Positions 1 through 10,355 of a stretch of DNA of 64,000 nucleotides are shown one piece after another. Numbering within the stretch: position 1 is the first letter of the stretch; each line of letters opens with the position of its first letter. Below the pieces are notes generated by a model. That model did no database searches. It worked only from the letters and a program-made list of their open reading frames with translations, and was not told where the DNA came from. Origin of the DNA: Stenogyne calaminthoides (lineage: Eukaryota; Streptophyta; Magnoliopsida; Lamiales; Lamiaceae). The stretch is taken from NCBI GenBank assembly GCA_037126765.1, contig JBBCBC010000007.1:21833667-21897666 (forward strand), written 5' to 3'. A program made the translations under genes and the position numbers.

Positions 1-580
1 TGGCTTCGGATGCTTTTGTCCTTAATCTTGTTCCACGAGAAGAATCTCCGGATGATGAATTCCTCAACCGTGGTTAGAAAATAAATATCCGATGTTTTTC
101 AAAGGATTCAAGTATCCGGAAAATGAGGCCAAACTTATCAATGTAAAAATATCTCGCCAAGAGTATGATCGTTGATTACTGGATTAGAAGGCGGATGGCT
201 CATTTCTGATGGCATTTCAGAGATTCTATTTTGACATCCCGAGCAAAACGCACATAATCGATCCTCGCCAGACCAATGATGTCAAATGGAAACTATATCG
301 ATTTTCAACGCACCTCAAGATCAAAGAGAGATGCCGAAGGATACAAGCTTTAAAAAAGTGAAGAATCGGAAGACTTCTCAGGATCAATATGTATGATTAT
401 TTTTTAAATTCAAACTTTTACGATGTAACATGTAATCGATATATCTAATGAGAAAAGTTTATTTTTCCGATCCTAAGACAAAATCTCATTGTCTTCCGAT
501 TATGTGCTCTTTATCGTTCTATATTTATCAACTGTGTTTGGTTTCTCGGTGTTTTGTTTTTTTTTATCAAAAGGGGAAAT
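1..580 (+). mobile_element. 3' end of the internal region of a SIRE-like copia element, with polypurine tract
   Basis: This stretch precedes the LTR at 581 and ends in a purine-rich tract (569-580, AAAAGGGGAAAT), the expected primer for plus-strand DNA synthesis directly before a 3' LTR. No long open frame survives; I see only short, stop-interrupted frames and no recognisable pol motif. It is probably the non-coding or decayed 3' part of a retrotransposon whose body lies before the window. Assignment to copia/SIRE rests on the style of the tract and LTR start and on LTR length, not on protein. Confidence 0.55.
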
Positions 581-2331
581 TGTTGGGAAATTTATAGTTT
601 TGATAAAAGTTCCGTAAACACATGTAATAGGACCAAATCAGGACATTAGAATAATCGATGTTTATATTACCGTCTATAGAATACCGGTTGATAATTTTGA
701 GATAGAACAACCGATGTAATAGATAGGTCACATATTGAGGGGGAACCTCAATATGTATAAGTCGATCCAAGATCCAAAGAACGGTGATATCCGTGGATGG
801 TATTGAAGCGAATCGCTAGAGAAGAACAGTAAGATCGATCGATCCGATCTAGTCGATATCTCATTTGAAGTCATAAAGCTCAAACTCGGAATACTTGAGG
901 ATCGGATGACTTGTTAAAAGATCGGACAAGACTGTGAAGACCTACATCACGAAAACACCGCTAGTTGAAGCTAAGTCAACTTCGCATGTTTTGGGTTTAG
1001 AAGACTCCATCAGTGAAGACCGATCGGATGAGGGTAATTTGGATCGATCAAAGCTTTCGGGGTTTACAAATTTCACCAGCATCTTGAAAATCGATGTTTC
1101 ACCTAATCATACGTCGATGATCCGAACAAGAAGAATGTCAACCTTAGTTGGAAGAACAACACCGAAAAGTCGTCTGTTAACCAATAAGAACAAGACAAGT
1201 TTATGATCGGAGCCGACATGACAATTAAGGGATTTGATGTCGCTCTCTCTAACGGCTATAAAATACAAGTTCACACTTTCGCCATGCCGTTCCTCAGCAT
1301 CGCCACATCAATCCCAAAACTCACCTAATATAGCACGAAATTCAAATTGCTCTCCAACGGCTCTTTGATTTCAAGGTCTATAAATATGGGATCACACTTG
1401 AGTGAAGACACGGAAACACCGAACAATCAAGAAGCTCAAGCAATTATCGATTTCGCACGAAGAACACGATCTAGAAGATTATTTTATTAAGTGTTCATCC
1501 CATAAGTTCTTAGCATAGAAATTTTTTCATCTACCGATAAAGTTACCTTAAACACTAGAAAAGATTTCATAGTTGGAACCAAAACAATCTTATCCAAGTT
1601 AGGTTAAGTTGTTTAGCAAGATTTCGCACTAGGGTTTCTAGTTACGATTTCGGGATCGGTTGAGTGAGAACTCCTTAAAATTCCATCGATGATATCATTT
1701 TTACATGAGTGGTTGTGTTGGACTAACACATAAAACTAAGTCCAGCTTGGTTGTTGGTTCCCCTTGTGATAGGAAGAGTGGACGTAGGACAAGATGAGGG
1801 TTTGTCCGAACCACTATAAATCTCAAAACCCGTGTGCCTTTACCGCATTTTGATTAACAAAGGGAAAAAGGGTCTACACAATTGCACACAACCTTTAAAG
1901 CGCATACATATTCTAAGTTGAGATCATTTATAAAGCTAGCACCAAGAATTCGATAGTTCGATCAAAGGGATATTTGACACTTCACCAACTTTGGTTAAAA
2001 CACTAACTTTGGAATCTAATTTATAAAAACTGGTTTTTCACGGGTAAAACTTAAGATTTCCACACACATCGTTAAAAAACCGATAGTTATCCGAATCGAT
2101 TTACATCTTTGTAAATCGATAAGGTTGATATTCAAAAGCGATTAGTAAGTTGGTTATCGACCAAACCGATTCACTCAAGACTTAAGGATTAGGCTAACCG
2201 CCATCACACCAGAAGAATCGAAAAGATGATCATTTTCCCTATCACTTCGAAAAGTTTTCAGTCTATTCACCCCCTCTAGACTTATGCCTCACAAAAAAGA
2301 TCAAAAGGAATCAAATCATTCGGGACCTACA
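581..2331 (+). mobile_element. Long LTR (about 1.75 kb) of a SIRE-like copia retrotransposon
   Basis: The LTR begins TGTTGG just after a polypurine tract and ends CCTACA, a 6-bp inverted terminus with one mismatch. It is long, as in the SIRE/Maximus lineage. Two TATA boxes are visible, at 1257-1265 and 1379-1387, each after a similar AACGGCT motif, which suggests a duplicated core promoter. The text just before the end (CACCCCCTCTAGAC, about 2269) is typical of this LTR type. No primer-binding site follows, so this is a 3' LTR or a truncated copy. The 90-codon open frame at 934-1206 inside it is not credible as a gene. Confidence 0.6.
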
Positions 2332-2839
2332 AGAGGCTTTTCAATTTTTCCCGTGATTTAATGTGAATGGAAAAAGAGTGTTACGAGGGAGGAGAGAAAA
2401 TACAATGAAGGATTTTAGAAGTTAACTAGTACATGTACTTTCCCACATGTTAAGCGGAATTCTTAAAGAAATTATTAATTTCATTAAGATTAGATTTGAA
2501 ATTTTTAATTAAACTTTAATTAAAAAAAAAGTAGAATAATAAAAGAACTACGAAAAAAGAGATAGTGAATTTTTAGAGTGGTTAAATATATAACATTGGA
2601 TCTGGAAATTTAATAATGAGAAAGTTAGAAATTTTGGAAGTTAAAACTTAAAATAAGATTAGTGTAATTAGAAATAAAAAAATTGTAAAATAATGAGAAG
2701 ATTAAGAATTTAATTTGTAGGAATTTGGATAATGCTAAGCAGGAAAGAGAAGATTGGAAAATAGATGTAAGTGAGTTTCAAAAAAATATTAAATTAAACA
2801 AAAAATACAAGCTTTATAAAAAAAAAAAATTCACTTGGA
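2332..2839. other. AT-rich spacer, possibly the inner part of a CACTA relic
   Basis: The sequence is strongly AT-rich with A-tracts and no convincing coding potential. It leads into the CACTA-type subterminal repeats at 2840-3073 and may belong to the same relic, but I cannot find the other terminus. Confidence 0.3.
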
Positions 2840-3073
2840 GAGGCGGTTATGAACCGCTCTCCAAAAGCTTTTCAAATTATAGATTTGGCGGTTCAAAACC
2901 GCTCTCCAAGTACCTTTTGCATTGGTTAATAACCGATGTCTAAGATTTGATCTTGACACGGTTTTTTAAACTTTTTTTTTTTAATAGAACCGCTCTCCAA
3001 GGGACCACTTGGAGAGCTATTCGAAAAAAGGGTTGTCCAAGTTGAGCTCTCCAAGCTCAAATGTGTAGTAGTG
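2840..3073. mobile_element. Terminal and subterminal repeats of a CACTA (En/Spm) relic
   Basis: Read on the minus strand, the element starts at 3073 with CACTACTACACA, the diagnostic CACTA terminus. Inside lie several copies of a subterminal motif in both orientations, AACCGCTCTCCAA and its complement (near 2850, 2899, 2988, 3010 and 3045), the usual binding-site array for a CACTA transposase. The opposite end is not found in the window, so only one end of the element is identified. Its motif differs from that of the CACTA element at 38623, so it is another family. Confidence 0.65.
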
Positions 3074-3480
3074 CAATAACATAATTAATTATATAAAGGA
3101 GATAAAATAATTATGATAATAAAAAATAAAAATTAAATGGATTAGTATATTTTCGGGTCGGGTTCGGGGATACCCGATACCGTTAGGGGCGGGGATGTGG
3201 ATTAAAAATAATTTCCCATCAGAATTCAAGTTGAATTCGGGGAATAAAAGTTCCTGTCGAGGCCAGGTGTCCCGTCCCATTGCCACTCGTAGGAATGGCC
3301 ATGTATAACTTTTTTTTTTTCGAGACCAACAATCATATTCATACCTCACCTATTTGAGAGATATAGTGGATTACTCAATTTTAGGGAATTAAAAAAAAGT
3401 CATAACAGTATAATTTTAAACACACACTATTACTTTGATTCTCATTCTCAAGTCTTCCAACCAAGCATACCCTTAATATT
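3074..3480. other. Spacer with a GC-rich repeat fragment
   Basis: It is mostly AT-rich. Around 3150-3310 there is a GGGTCGGGTTCGGGGATACC-type block and GGGACGGGACACC on the opposite strand, a pattern common at the ends of small hAT-like plant repeats. I could not define termini or a target duplication. No gene is seen. Confidence 0.25.
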
Positions 3481-4020
3481 CTAACTTTAAAGGGGGGTTT
3501 TACTGGGAAATATTTAAATGTGAAATAAGAAGTTCAAATGGGAAAGAAACTGAAAACTCGTGGATCTTGTGCGGGTCAAACCAAGTTAAAATGATTTTTC
3601 CAAAAAAATCATGCAAAGGCAAAATAGGAAATTCGCTCTCATTCTGTGTTACTATAAAGAAAAGTATGTGTTACTGTAAGGGTAGTTATGTGTTTCTACG
3701 AGATGATGAACAAAAAGATATTTTACTAATTCAATGGTGTAATCTGGTGGTTTAGTCTTTACTTAAGGCAGTTAGTCACAAGTCAGAAAGAAAAGCAGAT
3801 AAAAAAAAAGAGGGCGAAGCAGATGAAAATAGAGGGAGTGTCGTTTTGTTCATACAGTGACACACCTTTCTCCTTACAATAACATATTTGTGTGCATGTA
3901 ACGATACAATTTTCAATACCTTAAAGACAAATATGTGTACTAAAAATAGAGGGAGTATCGTTTTGTGTGCATGTAACGATACAATTTTCAATACCTTAAA
4001 GAGTCCAGAGTCGGGATTTC
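3480..4020. repeat. Dispersed repeat, also present inverted at 30540-30860, with a 37-bp internal direct repeat
   Basis: Motifs such as TGTGTTACTATAAAG, CTCGCTCTCATT and the TTTTTCCAAAAAAATCATGC context recur in reverse complement near 30730-30830, so both places hold copies of one family. Near the right end a 37-bp unit starting GTGTGCATGTAACGATACAA occurs at about 3890 and again at about 3966, 76 bp apart. The 62- and 90-codon frames here are artefacts of low-complexity sequence. Transposon class is unknown. Confidence 0.4.
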
Positions 4021-4549
4021 TGCTCTGATTTTCATGAGATTCTAGCAACTAGATATGTTTAATTTAAGTCCTAAACTCTTTTGGAATATCTAAAAAAAAA
4101 AAAAAACTAACCCCTAATTTATGTAGTTATTGTATGAAATTTTAATATAATTTCAATATAGTATTGAGAGTTTGGAAATACCTTATTGTCGTGAATCCAT
4201 GAACGGATGAATGTATAATTTGTGTTGTGCAATTACCATGGCTTTAACTAAATTATTAAGGTATAGAAGATAAATTAGAGAGTAATGATTTTCAATATGT
4301 AGAGTTGGAAGTTGGAAACTTTGGGAATTGGGATTAGTTGAATTATGATATTTGTGGGAAGTGAGTATGTGGCTTTTGTGCACATACTATTGTACTACAG
4401 TTGAGTTTTTTTGGGAAATAGAAAATAAATATTTTGTGGGAAGAGTTTATGCTTCTATTCCAATATTGTTTTGATTTTAATGTTAATTTTTTTCTTATTT
4501 AAGTCGCTTTTAAATTAATATAATTTTAAATTTTTGTTGTTACAGAGCC
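4021..4549. other. AT-rich sequence upstream of the hAT gene
   Basis: No gene is seen. The last bases before the hAT start (TTGTTGTTACAG, ending at about 4545) resemble a splice acceptor, so this stretch may be the 5' intron or leader of the hAT transposase gene. I found no hAT terminal inverted repeat here. Confidence 0.3.
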
Positions 4550-5256
4550 ATGTCTATTCACAAGTATTTTCTTAAAGTTGATAAACAATTGTCCTCATCT
4601 GATGCGATTTCGCGAAGTAGTGTGCCCAATACGCCAGTAAATATTGTTGATATGCCAGTGAACATTGCTTCTTCGCAACGTTTCATTGAAGTACCACCAG
4701 AATACAATTCATGAAAATTTTGATTTGCATGAACTTCCATCATATATGGATAAAAGACCCCGAGTTACTGATTATCATCCTAATATTCGTTAAAAAGTGC
4801 GAAGAAATTATTATTTGAATAGTGCTTGCCAACCTAATCTTAAGGAGTTTCCTCAAATAAATTTCGATGGACAATTAAGAAGATTTAATCATTCTAGGTT
4901 TAATGAATATAGTTGGTTGGAATATAACATAACCAAAGATGTTGGATTATGTCTATGTTGTTATATATTTAAAAATGAATGTGACAATCAAGGAGGCGGT
5001 GATACATCTGTAATTGAAGGCTTCAAGGATTAGAAGAATAAAAATAAATTTTGTATACACGAGAGCTCACAATCATTGATTGAGTAAGTGCGGAGATTTG
5101 ATCAACCAAAAGCAACATATTGAAACAACGTTTGTTGAAATGACTGATGAAACAAAAAAATTACCATACTCGGCTAAATGATTCAATAAATTATATCAGA
5201 TGCCTTTTGAAACAAGGGCTTGCTTTTCGTGGTCATGATGAATCTAAGGAATCGGA
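4550..5256 (+). pseudogene. hAT transposase, N-terminal half (TTF-type zinc finger / DUF4371 family)
   Basis: Translated in pieces, this reads as the start of the plant zinc-finger-MYM/TTF hAT transposase family. It opens with MSIHKYF, then a DYHPNIR-like segment, a block at about 4797-5033 with LRRFNHSRFNEYSWLEY, the TTF-type cysteines in GLCLCCYIFK, and NQGGGD. It continues as stop-containing frame through a GLAFRGHDES motif, the usual start of DUF4371. The coding frame breaks several times (stops after 4711 and at about 5033). It ends exactly at the TAATC target duplication of copia-1, and the same protein resumes at 16124. It is a dead transposon gene dissected by the insertion. Confidence 0.8.
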
Positions 5257-5261
5257 TAATC
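5257..5261. repeat. Target-site duplication TAATC, left copy (copia-1)
   Basis: TAATC here directly precedes the LTR start TGTTGGG and is repeated at 16119-16123 after the LTR end CCCCAACA. The two copies show insertion of copia-1 into the hAT gene. Confidence 0.9.
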
Positions 5262-6661
5262 TGTTGGGAAATTAGGGGTGCCCGGATCTATTCGAAATGA
5301 ATTTAAATACATATTTAAATTAATTAATTAATTAATTAACATGAATTAATCCTAAATCAATTCAACATAATAATTAAACAAGCAAATAAGCAACATGCGT
5401 AGTAATTCACGTAAATACTAAGCATGCGGAATCTAGGAGTTACGAGATTACATACCTCTTGTAGAGACAACCGTTGAGGCGATGGATCCACCCAAAGTGC
5501 CTTCTCAAATATGTCCCACGTCCACGAACGTAATCCGGTGGGAGGATTCTCAACGAACGATTTTAATTTAAAGGAGAAAATATAAAATATTTTGCCACCA
5601 CCTTTGTGGATTTCTAATTTTTCCAACACATGAAATTGCAATGGAGATGAAAAATTCATCCCCTATTTATAGGACTAGGGGGGACAAAAATTTGGGCATG
5701 TTGGGCATTGGAAAATTTATTTGCTTCTTCCTCAAGATACAATCTAGAATATATCCAATATATTCTATTTCCCAAAATATCTCTCAACAAAATCTTTTCC
5801 TCCCTTCTTGTCCATTATTTTCGAAAATATCACACAAATAGGGAAGAAATAAGATCTTTTTCCTTTCTTGAATTTATGGGATAAACTTGTATCTCAAGAA
5901 TACTTATTCCATAAAATCTTTCCAAGAAAATCAAGAAAAAATATTTTCTCTCTCCAACCTATATTTTTCAAAAATAATTAGGAAAAATAGGCAATAATAT
6001 TTTCTTCTCCTTTTCATTAATTGGACTTTAATTGGGCTATTTGAGGGGCCTTTAGGAGAATTAAGATTGGACATCCAATGGGCTATGAAACTTTAATATT
6101 TAGCCAAAATATTATTCAAGCCCATTAATATTAATTTACTCCACTATAAAATTAATATTGAACTATCCATCTTAACCCACATTACGACTTCACAATAATA
6201 TGGCTCCTGGTCATTATTTCCCGCGTTTAAGATTATCTTAGTCCATTAATTAATTAAACCACTGAACAGACTTTATATTAATTAATATCTTTGTCCTTGG
6301 AGTAAACACAACTCAACATTATCATCCATACCGGAAATAAATTTCCACTTGCAAGATTTGGTATGATAAAGATTCTGAGCCCACCAAGGGGGCAAATCAA
6401 GCAAGCCGTACTTGCACGCGATTCTCCTTATTAAATCTTAGCAATCGTCATGTAATCAATAATATTGCCCAAGATACAAGGTATCGAATCACATTGATTC
6501 TCTTCCCATCATAAGTCAAAGCAATAGTTATTAATTTCACACGATCCTATTTAAGGGACGGAGATTAAGAAATAACGAACCACTGAGGTCTAATTCTTGT
6601 ATATTCAGTACCGAAGAATTTATCCTCATGTAGGTCCTATTAAGTGCATGTATCATAATGC

Positions 6662-6666
6662 ACTAG
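6662..6666. repeat. Target-site duplication ACTAG, left copy (solo LTR)
   Basis: ACTAG at 6662-6666 is repeated at 8687-8691, on either side of TGTTGGG...CCAACA. Removing one copy plus the insert restores alignment to the right LTR of copia-1. Confidence 0.9.
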
Positions 6667-6860
6667 TGTTGGGAGATGAATTTAATAAAGATATGATTTT
6701 GATTAGATCCCAAAACCCCTGAGTATGACATGTTCAGAATAATCTTGATAGTTGAGTCAGGATTCAGTTTTAGAGTATTCAGGATGTTATCTGCAAAATG
6801 TATAGTCAGCAGATATAGATCAGGTTAGGATCTGAAGATTCTGAAGAACTCAGTAAGTTT

Positions 6861-6995
6861 CTGAAGAAACCGAAGTTTCAGTATGAAACTGAAGTTTCTG
6901 AAGTTTCAGTATGAAACGAAGAAACTGAAGACTCAGTATGAAACTGAGATACTGAAGACTCAATATGAAACTGAGGAACTGAAGACTCAGCATGA
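6861..6995. repeat. Tandem repeat, about 27-bp unit, 5 copies
   Basis: Units of 27-28 bp resemble CTGAAGACTCAGTATGAAA, with alternate TTTCAGTATGAAA versions. The GAAGACTC motif then continues in shorter, irregular form to about 7200. Units contain GTTTCAGTATGAAAC, a short inverted repeat. It lies in the upstream (U3-like) part of the solo LTR, before the TATA box, where arrays of this kind can act as enhancer modules; that role is inference. Confidence 0.75.
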
Positions 6996-7614
6996 AGACT
7001 CGGTATATCAGTCAGTACATCTGTAAAGACTCAGAAGACGCTGAAGACTCGGAAGACCCTGAAGACTCTGAAGACTCAGAAGACAGAAGACTGAAGAACT
7101 GAAGATCAAGAATACTGAAGGCACAGTGATTACTGAAGAGTCAGTAATGTACTGAATGCTCAGTATAAACCTGAATGTTCCGAGACACTGAACATATCTA
7201 TCTGAAGGATGCAATACTGAGAAGATCGCGATTCCTTAGAAAAATAGATATTTGCCAAGACATTCAAATGCAGACAAAAGGAACTAAGACAAAGTGTTGT
7301 TAAGGTTATATCACTCAGAGATTATAACCAAAAGAGCCGTTGAGTTGTCTACCTTTAACTGGAAACAAAAGTCAAAAAGAGGAAGACAGCACTGTACCAT
7401 ACTGACACTGACAACGACAGGTCACTGAAAAATGTCAGAAGTACTAAGTTCCAGACTGCAAAAAGTGAAGACTGGCTACATGAAAGGCTATTGCCTAAAA
7501 CGTGTTAGGGAGTGTCAAACCCTAAATATAGCCGTTTCTCACACACCATAGGAGGAAACTCTCAGAGCTATCTCTCCAACGGATAGTTTTTCAAGAGTGA
7601 CCTTGGTGTATGCC

Positions 7615-7622
7615 TATAAATA
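7615..7622 (+). promoter_or_regulatory. TATA box of the solo LTR
   Basis: TATAAATA in a CCTATAAATACTTG context lies 948 bp into the LTR, downstream of CCAACGGAT. This is the likely core promoter of the original element. Confidence 0.55.
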
Positions 7623-7929
7623 CTTGTGACCTTCTACATTGAAAGGTTACGGGAAATTTATAAGCAACTCAAGAGCTCAAACTTATTATTGCAAGTTGAA
7701 GCACTCGAAAAACTGAGAATTTCCCAAGTGCTTTAAATCGAAGAGAGCTCATTCCACTAAGCCTGGCTTGATAAGATATATCCAAAGCTTAGTCGAGATA
7801 TCCTAGCCTTTGCATTGTACTTTATTGTAAAGGATATCTCATCCTAGTTGGAAACCAACCAAGAAACCCCAAACCTTTGTAAGACAGTTTGAGTGTGATT
7901 GTTGGTGAGATTGGAGTTGTAAAGAGTGA

Positions 7930-8092
7930 GTAAACTACATTGGGGTAGTCAGAAAGCTCTAGAGGAGAAGTGAGTAATCTATCTTGGATAGACAGAAAGC
8001 TTGTGTGAGTTTTGAGTTAGTAAACTACAGAGGTAGTCAAAAAGCTCAAAATTAGAAAGGTTAGTAAACTACAGAGGTAGTCAGAAAGCCTT
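7930..8092. repeat. Four 44-46-bp repeats, each containing a small hairpin
   Basis: Units start at 7930, 7974, 8020 and 8064 and have the form GTAAACTAC..GGTAGTCAGAAAGC. Each contains an inverted repeat: ACTAC/GTAGT in units 1, 3 and 4, and TCTATC/GATAGA in unit 2. Unit 2 differs on both arms in a complementary way. The array lies downstream of the TATA box, so it would be in the transcribed R/U5 part of the LTR. Confidence 0.7.
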
Positions 8093-9112
8093 AGGAAGTG
8101 ATTAGTGAATTTCTCTGAAAAGATCAGGGAGAGTGGACGTAGGAGCTTGAGTCTCTGAACCACTATAAATTGCTGTGTTCTTTGCTTTCTGTTTTGCTTT
8201 GCTTAACTGTTGCATATATTCTGAAAGCATATTTTCACTGACATTTCAGTTGGAATCAATCCACTGAAGTTGCATATAAATTGAATCACAGCATAATCAT
8301 TATTCCATTAAAGGAAGGTTTTGACAAAAAGCTTAAAAGAAAGTATAAACTAAGGGCCAACCATTCCGCACATCCGAGTAGTTAGAACGAGATAGTTACC
8401 AAATGAACTTACTCTTCCGAGGGTTCGAAGAAGTTAGTTATTTGATCCAAGAAACTCAGGATCTCTGAAAACTCAGGACTCAGTTGGGATTATCTGAGGT
8501 ATCTGAAAGCAGCTCAGGATCACTGTCTCAGATAGACTTTAACTCAGAGCGATTTGTGCTTCTCAAGACCAAATCATCAGGACAACCTGACCCAAGCTGA
8601 CCTCAGTAAGAAAAGTTTTAAAAACATTGAACACGTGTATTCCCCCCTCAATACACTTGTAAGACTCGTTTGCACCGGGACCAACAACTAGTGTAATCTC
8701 TTGGTCAAAACAAGCCAATCTGAGCCTTACACTTCAACCTTTCATGATGGATTGTTCATTTCCATCTGGGTTGTGAATTTGTACTTAGTCACAAGGAACT
8801 GTTAATTTGATCTTCTGTGATCTGGTATCACCAAATTAACTACAATGTAACACATACTATTTATTGAACATGTATGCAGTAAATATATATAACATTCATT
8901 CATATTTAGTGCAACAGTGATAAATAATTTATTTCAGTAAAGAAGAAATTCAGTTTGGTTATACAAAGTAAAAAGCATATTTTTCAGTATAACCCCAACA
9001 ATCTCCTACTTATACTCAAAGTCTGCTTTTAAGTATACTACAACATGTCTCGTGTTCTATGTGACATCTAATGTCATCTACACGAACCTAATAATATTTC
9101 TCCCACTTATAC

Positions 9113-9660
9113 TCAAGGCAGATTGGCAACGCTCTTGACACCCATTCCTTCCACATGTCTCTCGAATGTACTCAGAGGCAGACCCTTTGTGAATGGATCT
9201 GTTAGGTTGTCTTCAGACGCAATCTTTGCCACCTCTATGTCTCCTCTCTTAACAATTTCTCATATAAGATGGTATTTTCTTTCTATGTGTTTGCTGGCCT
9301 TGTGGGCTCTCGGTTCCCTAGAATTTGCAACTGCTCTGACGTTATCACAGTAAACCGTGATTGTGCTGGGCAAATCCGGAACAACGTCCAAGTCCACTAG
9401 GAAGTTCTTGAGCCAAACCGCTTCCTTCGCTGCTTCACAAGCAGCTACATATTCGGCTTCCATGGTAGAATCGGCGATGCATTTCTGCTTAACGCTTCTC
9501 CATGTCATGGCTCCTCCCCCCATGTAAAACACACTACCCAAGGTTGACTTTCTGGAGTCTATGTCTGATTGGAAATTTGAGTCCGTGTAACCGATGGGGA
9601 TTAGACTATCTGATTGATAAACTAACATTTTGTCCCGTGTCCTCTTCAGATACTTCAGAA
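9113..9660 (-). pseudogene. copia-1 RNase H and C-terminus of pol
   Basis: The minus-strand product has the copia RNase H pattern: GYTDSNFQSDIDSRKS, then TWRSVKQKCIADSTMEAEY, AACEAAKEAVWL and VYCDNVRAV. The acidic D, E, D positions of the active site are present. An in-frame TGA at about 9258-9260 interrupts the usual LIREIVKRGD segment; after it the frame continues with ASEDN, DPFTK and GMGVKSVANLP to the natural stop at 9113-9115. Upstream it is out of frame with the RT part, so a frameshift lies at about 9630-9665. It degrades the RNA strand during reverse transcription in intact relatives. Confidence 0.85.
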
Positions 9661-9665
9661 TGTTC

Positions 9666-10352
9666 TTAACTGCAGTGCTCTTTCCCAGGGTTACTTTGAT
9701 ATCTTGCCACCATTCCTACGGCAAAGCAGATATCCGGTCTCGTGCACAACATCGCGTACATGAGGCTTCCCACAGCCGAAGCATAAGGAATGCCCTTCAC
9801 GTCATCTATTTCCTTCTGTGTCTTGGGACACATCTCCTTGGATAGATGTATTCCGTGTCTGAAAGGCACAAAGCCTTTCTTGGAATCTTGCATGTTGAAT
9901 CGCTTCAAAACGGTGTCTATATATGAGGCTTGTGAAAGCCCGGTCATTCTTTTCCTACGATCTCGAGTGATCTTGATCCCTAGGACTTGACCGGCTTCCC
10001 CTAAGTCCTTCATATCAAACTATTTTGACAGCCATGCCCTTACGTCTGATAACATCTTTACATCATTCCCGATGAGCAGAATGTCGTCTACGTATAGTAC
10101 CAAGAATACCAAGGCAGATCCGTCATGCTTTTTATAGACACAACTTTCGAAATTGTTTTGATCAAAACCGTAGGATTTTATAACTTGATCGAAACATTGA
10201 TTCCAAGCATGGGATGCTTGCTTTAGCCCATAAATGGACTTCTTTAGGTTGCAAACCAGATGCTCTTGGCCTTTTTCAATGAATCCTTCGGGTTGTTGCA
10301 TATAGATCTCTTCGTCAAGACTTCCATTAAGGAAAGCGGTCTTGACATCCAT
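9666..10352 (-). pseudogene. copia-1 reverse transcriptase, palm/thumb part
   Basis: The product begins MDVKTAFLNGSLDEEIYM and contains the catalytic FLVLYVDDILLIGND block (YVDD box at about 10090), then, after a stop at about 10017, DMKDLGEAGQVLGIKI, MQDSKKGF and the SAVGSLMYAMLCTRPDI connection motif. All are diagnostic of copia RT. Two stops break it from its neighbours: one after NFEI at about 10353 and one after AWLSK at about 10017. The catalytic aspartates are intact, so decay is recent. Confidence 0.88.
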
Positions 10353-10355
10353 TTG

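Larger units (their letters stand above)
6667..8686 (+). mobile_element. Solo LTR (2.0 kb) of a SIRE-like copia element
   Basis: The 2020-bp unit begins TGTTGGGAGAT and ends GGGACCAACA, with a perfect 5-bp target duplication. There is no internal region, so it is a solo LTR left by LTR-LTR recombination. The TTCCCCCCTCAATACACTTG text just before the end is typical of SIRE-type LTRs. A TATA box (TATAAATA) is at 7615-7622, after CCAACGGAT, the same arrangement as in the LTR at 581-2331, although the two LTRs are not copies of each other. It holds two separate tandem arrays, described at 6861 and 7930. The 68-codon minus-strand frame at 7008-7214 is produced by the repeats. Confidence 0.88.
5262..9000 (-). 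repeat. copia-1 3' LTR, interrupted by a solo LTR
   Basis: It matches the right LTR over 5262-6666 and 8692-9000; the gap is the solo LTR at 6667-8686. As the element runs on the minus strand, this is its 3' LTR. The bases just beyond it (9001-9020) read on the minus strand as the purine-rich AGTAGGAGAT before TGTTGGGG, the polypurine tract. A TATA-type box (minus strand, CCTATAAATAGGGG) lies at about 5651-5664. Confidence 0.88.

Noticed and set aside
934..1206. 90-codon plus-strand open frame
   Set aside because: It lies inside an LTR upstream of its TATA boxes, has no recognisable domain and no counterpart in related LTRs.
7008..7214. 68-codon minus-strand frame rich in Ser/Leu
   Set aside because: It is generated by the GAAGACTC-type tandem repeats of the solo LTR, not by a gene.
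6861..8092. Regularly spaced repeats that could suggest a CRISPR-like array
   Set aside because: Units are contiguous and degenerate without unique spacers, and lie inside a plant LTR.
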